A program made the position numbers and the translations under genes. Below, one piece after another: positions 5,970 through 10,056 of a DNA stretch of 10,056 nucleotides. How positions within the stretch are numbered: the first letter of the stretch is position 1; each line of letters begins with the position of its first letter. Where the stretch lies: contig JAATFK010000430.1 of the NCBI GenBank assembly GCA_015655225.1, forward strand, positions 1 to 10,056, in the 5' to 3' direction. The notes under the pieces are model-generated. The model was not told the origin of the DNA. It saw nothing but the letters and a program-made list of their open reading frames with translations, and did no database searches. Source of the stretch: Solirubrobacterales bacterium. Lineage in GTDB: Bacteria > Actinomycetota > Thermoleophilia > Solirubrobacterales > Solirubrobacteraceae.

Positions 5970-6619
5970 CGGACGAGGTCCGCGCGGGAGGAGAGCCGCA
6001 GCTTGCGGTGGATGTGCGAGCGGTGCGTCTCGACCGTGCGGGTCGAGAGCTGCAGCCGCTGCCCGATCTCGGCGTTCGTGTAGCCGAGCGCGACGAGCCG
6101 CAGCACGTCCACCTCTCGCGGGCTGAGCAGGTCGCGTCCCGCGCGGTCGTAGGCGCTCAGCGCGGAGGAGACCTGCGGCGTGACGAAGGTTCGGCCGGCC
6201 GCCGCGCATCTGATCGCCTCCGGCAGGTCGCGGTCGGCGGACTCCGTCAGGACGTAGCCGCTGGCGCCGGCCGCGAGCGTCTCGCGCGCGAAGCGGGGGT
6301 CGTCGATCATGGTCGTGACGACGATCGCCGTCTCGGGCGCGCGCGTGCGCAGCTCCCGGATCGTGGTCAGGCTCGACCCGCCCGGCGTGCTGACGCTGAG
6401 GACCAGCACGCGCGGCTGGTGCGTGTGGACGTGCTGCGCGAGGCCCGCGCCGTTCTCGGCCTCGGCGACGACGTCGAGGTCGCGCTCGCCGTCCAGCAGC
6501 ATGCGCAGCGTCCGCCGCAGGAAGGCGTGGTCGTCGGCCAGGACGACCCGGATCGGGGCCTCGCCGGAGGGACGGTCGTCGTCGCTCGTCTCGGGAACGA
6601 CGTGAAGGGCGGCTCGCAT
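5915..6619 (-). CDS. NarL/FixJ-type response regulator with degenerate receiver
   Basis: A 234-residue regulator. The receiver domain (about residues 23-140) keeps the acidic pair Asp29-Asp30 (VVLADDH) and the Thr102/Thr103 switch (VVTTM), but the phospho-acceptor position 45 residues after the pair is Ser75 (VLVLSVSTPGG, where families have LLDLSMPG). The conserved Lys, 50 residues later, is Thr125 (GYVLTES instead of GYVLK). The C-terminal LuxR HTH (about 163-225: LLSPREVDVLRL, TNAEIGQRL, STRTVETH) looks fully functional. Classical aspartyl phosphorylation is therefore unlikely, so DNA binding may be constitutive or controlled by another ligand or partner. The 3' end overlaps the histidine kinase by 55 bases on the opposite strand. 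ATG 6619 follows TAGGTT by 6 bases (leaderless type). Family call firm; the loss of both receiver residues is read directly from codons AGC (6395-6397 complement) and ACG (6245-6247 complement). Confidence 0.9.
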   Translation of the reverse strand: MRAALHVVPETSDDDRPSGEAPIRVVLADDHAFLRRTLRMLLDGERDLDVVAEAENGAGLAQHVHTHQPRVLVLSVSTPGGSSLTTIRELRTRAPETAIVVTTMIDDPRFARETLAAGASGYVLTESADRDLPEAIRCAAAGRTFVTPQVSSALSAYDRAGRDLLSPREVDVLRLVALGYTNAEIGQRLQLSTRTVETHRSHIHRKLRLSSRADLVRYALRRGLLEPVAREADR

Positions 6620-6625
6620 GTCCTC

Positions 6626-6631
6626 AACCTA
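6626..6631 (-). promoter_or_regulatory. putative -10 box of response regulator gene
   Basis: TAGGTT on the minus strand, 6 bases before ATG 6619. The intervening GAGGAC looks like a Shine-Dalgarno but is too close to the start to serve as one, which favours a leaderless transcript. No -35 box is recognised. Confidence 0.35.
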
Positions 6632-6701
6632 TGACGGGACAAGCGGCACGCCATCCGCCCGGCTCCGCAGAGCGCCGCGGCGAAACCGCTGCGCGCCGTT
6701 G

Positions 6702-6715
6702 CGGACTTCCACGGA
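6702..6715 (-). promoter_or_regulatory. recurrent intergenic element, degenerate copy 5
   Basis: TCCGTGGAAGTCCG on the minus strand. On the plus strand, bases 6698-6717 share GTTGCGG-N4-C-N-ACGGAGG with 6972-6991 (15 of 20 positions). It begins 6 bases after the stop of the small zinc-type gene. The core is diverged, so membership is doubtful. Confidence 0.25.
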
Positions 6716-6721
6716 GGGCGG

Positions 6722-6913
6722 CTAGCGGGCGTCCGCCGGAGCGTCGCGCCACGACGGGTAGCACGTGCGGTGGAGGTGCGTGCCGTCCAGCGGCGTGAGG
6801 TCGGCCTCGGCCGCGCACGAGGTCTCGCGGACGCCGCCGTCGTCGATCGCGACCAGCGGCTCGTAGATGCCGATGACGTCCCCGCAGTGTGCGCACCTCA
6901 GCTGATCGGTCAC
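6722..6913 (-). CDS. small CxxC...HxxC putative zinc-binding protein
   Basis: A 63-residue protein with no recognised function. From the GTG at 6913 it reads MTDQLRCAHCGD: Cys7 and Cys10 form a CxxC knuckle, Cys33 lies in the middle, and His48/Cys51 form HRTC near the end. A CxxC plus HxxC set can make one zinc site of treble-clef or ribbon type. No DNA-binding or enzyme domain is visible. An in-frame GTG at 6937 would give 71 residues, but the 6913 start was preferred because a TANNNT box (TAGCGT, 6922-6927) ends 8 bases before it and would lie inside the longer gene. It sits between the amidohydrolase and the response regulator on the same strand, with its own apparent promoter, so co-regulation with either neighbour is unproven. 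Confidence 0.6.
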   Translation of the reverse strand: MTDQLRCAHCGDVIGIYEPLVAIDDGGVRETSCAAEADLTPLDGTHLHRTCYPSWRDAPADAR

Positions 6914-6921
6914 GGTCGGCG

Positions 6922-6927
6922 ACGCTA
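6922..6927 (-). promoter_or_regulatory. putative -10 box of small zinc-type gene
   Basis: TAGCGT on the minus strand, preceded by G and followed by 8 bases and GTG 6913. It is the same hexamer as in the promoter at 3112-3117. No -35 box is seen. Confidence 0.35.
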
Positions 6928-6975
6928 CCCGCCGCACGCCCCGCCGCCCTCCGTGCCGACCACGCGTCTCGGTTG

Positions 6976-6989
6976 CGGGAAACTACGGA
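6976..6989 (-). promoter_or_regulatory. recurrent intergenic element, copy 4 (best match)
   Basis: TCCGTAGTTTCCCG on the minus strand, the form used here as consensus. It begins 13 bases after the amidohydrolase stop and lies 58 bases (TA to TA) upstream of the TAGCGT box of the next gene, almost the same distance as copies 1 and 2. Confidence 0.45.
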
Positions 6990-7001
6990 GGCGCGGTGCG
7001 C

Positions 7002-8258
7002 TCAGACGACGAGCGCGTCCGCCCGCCGGATCACGGCCGCGGTCAGAAGCGTCGCGGCCGCCACGTCGGCGGCGCTCGCAAGCTCCTCGGGGGAGTGGCT
7101 GACGCCGTCGACGCACGGCACGAAGAACAGCATCGCGGGCGCGTGACGGGCGACGATCGCGGCGTCGTGGCCCGCCCCGCTGGAGAGCACGCGGAACGGC
7201 AGCCTCAGTCGCTGGCACTCCTCCGCCGCGAGCGTGCGCGGCCAGGCGGCGAGGACCACGGGCGAGAGGTCGGACAGGACGCGCGCGTCGAGACGCGCGC
7301 CGCGGTCGGCGACGATCTCGTGCGCGCGGTCGAGGATCAGCGCGGTCGTCTGTCGCTGTATCTCCGGATCGACGTCGCGCACGTCGACCCACAGTCGCAC
7401 CGCTCCCGCGACGGTCGTGACGGAATTCGGCGTCACCTCGACGCGTCCGACCGTCGCGACGGTCGAGCGGTAGCCGCGACCGGCCGTCTCGATCGCGAGC
7501 ACGATCTCGCTCGCGGCCGCCAGCGCGTCGGTGCGGATCTCCATCGGCGTGGCCCCCGAGTGGTCGGCACGGCCGAGCACGTCGAGGCGCAGGCGCACGC
7601 TGCCCGCGATCGCGTCGACGAGCCCGATGCGCGCGGCGCCGCCTTCGAGCTGCCGTCCCTGCTCGATGTGGATCTCGAAGAAGCTCATCACGTCGTCGCC
7701 GAGCCACGGCGCGACCGCCCACGGGTCGAGGGCGAGCGCCCCGGCCGCCTCCACGAGGCTGACGCCGGCCGCGTCGCGCAGCTCCCCGGCCGCCTCCGGA
7801 AGGGTCCCGGCGGCAGCCGCGCTGCCGAGCGTCGGGCGGCCGAAGCGGGCGCCCTCCTCGCCGGCGAACGCGACCACGCGCACGCCGCAGCTCGTCTGGT
7901 CCGCGAGCAGTCGGGCGACCTCGAGGCCGGCGACGACGCCCGCCGCGCCGTCGTAGCGGCCGCCGTCCGCGACCGTGTCGAGATGCGATCCGACGAGGAA
8001 GTACTGCGACCCGGGGCTGAACGTCGCGACGCTGTTGCCCGCGGCGTCGACCTCGACCGCGGCGCCGTCATCCGCCGCCCAGCGCGCGAAGAGCTCGTGG
8101 GCGGCGCGCTCCTCGGGACCGTAGGCGAGCCGCGAGACGCCGCCGCTCGGCCGCGCGCCGATGCGCGCCAGCTCGTCGAGCCGCGCGCCGATCCGCGCGG
8201 CGACCGGCTGCTCCTGCTCGCTCGCGGCGGCGGCGGCGGCGGCGCGCGGGGGCGTCAC
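7002..8258 (-). CDS. M20-family amidohydrolase (N-carbamoyl-L-amino acid hydrolase / allantoate amidohydrolase / beta-ureidopropionase type)
   Basis: A dinuclear zinc hydrolase that removes the carbamoyl group from N-carbamoyl amino acids or ureides; 418 residues, normal for the family. Metal and catalytic positions are all present: His92 (GSHLD), bridging Asp103 (GGRYDG), Glu134 base and Glu135 (AGEEGARFG), His197 (FEIHIEQG) and His388 (VSHSPEE). Substrate-side motifs are also intact: ADHSGATPM (231-239), the Asn of TPNSV (about 278), Arg294 in VDVRD, and SGAGHDA (360-366). GTG 8258 overlaps the TGA of the preceding gene as GTGA, implying translational coupling. A longer in-frame reading to 8609 would run over that gene and add only low-complexity Arg/Gly residues. 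The N-terminus holds a poly-Ala run coded by a (CGG)6 tract. The hydantoinase in the same operon makes carbamoyl products the likely substrates; uracil-derived, hydantoin or allantoin cannot be separated from sequence alone. Confidence 0.9.
   Translation of the reverse strand: MTPPRAAAAAAASEQEQPVAARIGARLDELARIGARPSGGVSRLAYGPEERAAHELFARWAADDGAAVEVDAAGNSVATFSPGSQYFLVGSHLDTVADGGRYDGAAGVVAGLEVARLLADQTSCGVRVVAFAGEEGARFGRPTLGSAAAAGTLPEAAGELRDAAGVSLVEAAGALALDPWAVAPWLGDDVMSFFEIHIEQGRQLEGGAARIGLVDAIAGSVRLRLDVLGRADHSGATPMEIRTDALAAASEIVLAIETAGRGYRSTVATVGRVEVTPNSVTTVAGAVRLWVDVRDVDPEIQRQTTALILDRAHEIVADRGARLDARVLSDLSPVVLAAWPRTLAAEECQRLRLPFRVLSSGAGHDAAIVARHAPAMLFFVPCVDGVSHSPEELASAADVAAATLLTAAVIRRADALVV
8225..8242. 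repeat. (CGG)6 trinucleotide tract
   Basis: Six perfect CGG units, read as Ala codons (GCC/GCG frame) within the first dozen residues of the amidohydrolase. It could vary in length by slippage without shifting the frame. Such tracts are not rare in DNA this GC-rich. Confidence 0.6.
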
Positions 8259-8800
8259 GGCTCGGCCACGCGCTCGGGACCGAGCAGCTCGCGCTCGACG
8301 AACAGCGTCCGCAGCGAGATCCCCGCGTCCGCGAGGCGCTGGGCCGCGCCGATGTCGCGATCGAGCAGGCCGACGACGCCGAGCAGCCGCGCGTCGTTGC
8401 GGATCAGCGCCTGGGCCCCACGCAACGCCCAGCTGCCGGTGTGCAGCACATCCTCCAGCAGCAGCGCGTTCATCCCGGGATACGCCTCGCCCTCGAACGT
8501 GATCGCGGCGTCTCTGAGCTCGCCGAGCAGCAGCGGGACGCCGATCTCGTGGGCCACCGCGCCCCCGAGCACGGCCGCCGGGACGGTCGTCACCGCCAGC
8601 CGCTCGCACTCCCCCGGCACGAGCACGGCGAGCAGCTTCGCGGCGCGCTGCACGAGGCCGGGGCGCGAGAGGACGAGCGCCTTCTCGAAGTAGCGGCGGT
8701 CCCGGAGCTGCGTGCTCGCGTGCAACACGTAGCCGCCGCGGCCGAGGTCGGCGGCCAGCTCGCGGCGCAGCAGCGCCGTCTCGACGGTCGCAGCGCTCAC
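8255..8800 (-). CDS. orotate phosphoribosyltransferase-like protein, atypical catalytic loop
   Basis: A type I phosphoribosyltransferase fold, 181 residues, close to the usual length of orotate PRTases. Seen: the N-terminal hood with YVLHASTQLRDRRYFEKALVLSRPGL (about residues 24-49, like the F-x-L-x-SG...YFD start of PyrE); AVTTVPAAVLGGAVAHEIGVP (69-89) for the strand and ribose-side helix; and the PRPP motif LLLEDVLHTGSW (113-124). The mobile loop that in PyrE carries RKxxK is LLGELRDAA (91-99): no lysine occurs after residue 55, so ordinary orotate catalysis is doubtful. It may use another base, act with a partner, or be a regulatory PRTase-fold protein. Start GTG 8800 overlaps the hydantoinase TGA, and its own TGA overlaps the next GTG, so it is the middle gene of a coupled operon for hydantoin/dihydropyrimidine breakdown. 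Longer upstream starts would lie inside the hydantoinase gene. Confidence 0.75.
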   Translation of the reverse strand: MSAATVETALLRRELAADLGRGGYVLHASTQLRDRRYFEKALVLSRPGLVQRAAKLLAVLVPGECERLAVTTVPAAVLGGAVAHEIGVPLLLGELRDAAITFEGEAYPGMNALLLEDVLHTGSWALRGAQALIRNDARLLGVVGLLDRDIGAAQRLADAGISLRTLFVERELLGPERVAEP

Positions 8801-10056
8801 GCCGCTACTCCGGTCGGACGCGCCTCCGCGGGCGAGTGGATCGGTCCGGAGGCCCCCACGCGCTCGTCGAGCAGCACGTCGAACGGCCCGCTCGCGAGGT
8901 GCGCTCCCCCGCCCTCGGCCGCCGTCAGCTCGCCCTCGTGCACGAGCGTCTCGCCGCGGCGCAGGACGGTGCGCGGCGAGCCGAGGCAGCGCATCCCGTG
9001 GTACAGCGAGTAGCCGGCCTCCGAGTGCGCGTCGCGCTCGTCGAGCACGACCTCGCACATCGGGTCCCAGACCACGAGGTCGGCATCGGAGCCAATCGCG
9101 ATCGCTCCCTTTCTCGGATACAGCCCGAAGATGCGGGCCGGATGCTCGGCGACGGCACGCACCATCTCGACGAGGCTCAGCCGGCCGCTGTTGACGCCCT
9201 GCTGGTGCACGACCGTCATCAGCGTCTCGACGGCCGGCGCCCCGAACCCCGCATCGAGCAACGGCTCGGCGGGATCCCCGATCCGCTTCTTCGGCGCGTG
9301 GTCGGAGCCGATCGCGCTCAGCGTCCCGTCGCGCAGGCCCTCCCACAGCGCCTCGATGTCGTCGGTGCTGCGCAGCGGCGGCCCGACCTTCGCGAGGGCC
9401 CCGCGCTCGCGCAGCATGTCGTCGCTCAGCACCAGGTAGTGCGGGCAGGTCTCGGCGACGACCGCCTGACCGCGGCGGCGCGCGGCGCGCACGACCTCCA
9501 GCGCCCGCCGGCTCGTGACGTGCGGGATCCAGAGCGGGCAGCCGGCGACCTCGGCCATCGCGATCGCGCGGAACACGCCCTCGGCCTCGAGCACGGCCGG
9601 CCGCGTGCGCACCCAGGTGTCGACCTCGTCATCGCCGGCGAGCGCCCCCGCGGCGGCGCGCGACTCCAGGTACTCGATCGCGGGGCCGTTCTCGGCGTGG
9701 ACCATCGCGAGCCCGCCGACGGCGGCGATCCGCTCCATCGCGCGGAGCAGCTGGAAGTCGTCGGTCATCCAGCCGAGCGCCATGTAGGTGAGGAACATCT
9801 TGAACGAGCGGACGCCGAGCGCCGCGACCCGCTCGACGTCGTCGAGCTGGCGCGCCGCGTCGAAGATCCCGGCGTGGATCACGAAGTCGAGCAGGCCCTC
9901 GCGCGCCTGCTCGATCATCGTCGCGGCGGCACCGTCGAGCGTCGTGCCGGGTCTCGCGTAGGCGAAGTGCATCAGCGTCGTCGTGCCGCCGTGGGCGGCC
10001 GCCCGGGCGGTCGCCGCGGGATCGTCGAGGTAGACCGGGTGGACGTGCTCGTCGAC
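8797..10056 (-). CDS. dihydropyrimidinase/hydantoinase, 5' end missing
   Basis: A cyclic-amidohydrolase superfamily enzyme that opens cyclic amides (dihydrouracil, hydantoins, possibly allantoin) to N-carbamoyl products. The frame is open to the right edge, where DEHVHP supplies the HxH metal pair (codons at 10047-10045 and 10041-10039); only the first 50-60 residues should be missing. Further ligands visible: the carboxylated Lys in VRSFKMFLTY (codon 9801-9799), His of MVHAENG (9699-9697), His of IPHVTS (9522-9520) and Asp of GSDHAP (9303-9301). All five are in order and correctly spaced. SFKMF and VHAENG favour dihydropyrimidinase/D-hydantoinase over dihydroorotase; allantoinase is less likely but not excluded. 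The C-terminal tail of about 25 residues (GPIHSPAEARP) is not typical. An inner ATG at 9972 is not the start, because it falls after the HxH motif. The stop overlaps the next gene's start (GTGA). Confidence 0.88.
   Translation of the reverse strand, partial: VDEHVHPVYLDDPAATARAAAHGGTTTLMHFAYARPGTTLDGAAATMIEQAREGLLDFVIHAGIFDAARQLDDVERVAALGVRSFKMFLTYMALGWMTDDFQLLRAMERIAAVGGLAMVHAENGPAIEYLESRAAAGALAGDDEVDTWVRTRPAVLEAEGVFRAIAMAEVAGCPLWIPHVTSRRALEVVRAARRRGQAVVAETCPHYLVLSDDMLRERGALAKVGPPLRSTDDIEALWEGLRDGTLSAIGSDHAPKKRIGDPAEPLLDAGFGAPAVETLMTVVHQQGVNSGRLSLVEMVRAVAEHPARIFGLYPRKGAIAIGSDADLVVWDPMCEVVLDERDAHSEAGYSLYHGMRCLGSPRTVLRRGETLVHEGELTAAEGGGAHLASGPFDVLLDERVGASGPIHSPAEARPTGVAA

Noticed and set aside
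3123..6209. Very long open frame (about 1028 codons) on the minus strand opposite the membrane protein, CBS and kinase genes
   Set aside because: The product is low-complexity Arg/Gly/Asp-rich with no domain; it is the mirror of high-GC third-position bias in real plus-strand genes.
4367..6634. Long plus-strand open frame (about 755 codons) overlapping the kinase and the regulator
   Set aside because: Arg/Ala-rich with no motif, and it crosses two well-supported genes in other frames.
6698..6717. DosR-box likeness of TTGCGGACTT
   Set aside because: Only one half-site agrees with the mycobacterial DosR palindrome; the second half does not match.
8259..8609. Longer start for the amidohydrolase
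   Set aside because: It would overlap the PRTase gene and exceed family length; the GTGA overlap at 8255-8258 gives a natural start.

Overview
This window is very GC-rich, compact bacterial DNA. GTG starts are common, several genes appear leaderless, and long accidental open frames lie opposite real genes. The protein set and the wording of several conserved stretches suggest a high-GC actinobacterium, most likely Thermoleophilia/Solirubrobacterales (Conexibacter- or Solirubrobacter-like). That placement is inference from protein flavour, not from a marker gene. No rRNA, tRNA, CRISPR array, insertion sequence or phage gene is visible, and no stretch longer than about 110 bases lacks a gene.

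Left part, plus strand (1-4145): the 3' end of an acetate kinase; an aquaporin (MIP family) whose N-terminal reading frame is broken; an FAD/NAD(P)-dependent oxidoreductase of the sulfide:quinone reductase/NDH-2 type; and a tightly spaced pair, an uncharacterised four-helix membrane protein followed 3 bases later by a two-CBS-domain protein. Middle (4224-6619): a DevS/DosS-type GAF-GAF-histidine kinase on the plus strand meets a NarL-type response regulator on the minus strand tail to tail, with 55 bases of coding overlap. The regulator has lost both its phospho-acceptor aspartate (Ser75) and the conserved receiver lysine (Thr125).

Right part, minus strand (6722-10056), in transcription order: a dihydropyrimidinase/hydantoinase running off the right edge, an orotate-phosphoribosyltransferase-like protein lacking the usual catalytic-loop lysines, and an M20 N-carbamoyl amino acid/allantoate amidohydrolase. 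These three are joined by two identical GTGA stop/start overlaps. A small CxxC zinc-type protein follows. The hydrolase pair fits reductive pyrimidine, hydantoin or ureide breakdown; the role of the phosphoribosyltransferase between them is open.

Two non-coding patterns recur. First, TANNNT boxes lie 6-9 bases before five start codons, as expected for leaderless promoters. Second, a 14-base element close to TCCGTAGTTTCCCG lies just downstream of the stop codon of the preceding gene in four or five gaps, always in the direction of transcription. It lies 46, 56, 57 and 58 bases upstream of the next -10 box in the four better copies, that is, nearly on the same helical face. The left-hand genes (acetate kinase, quinone-type oxidoreductase, CBS protein, DosS-like kinase) loosely resemble a redox or low-oxygen response group; this is inference.
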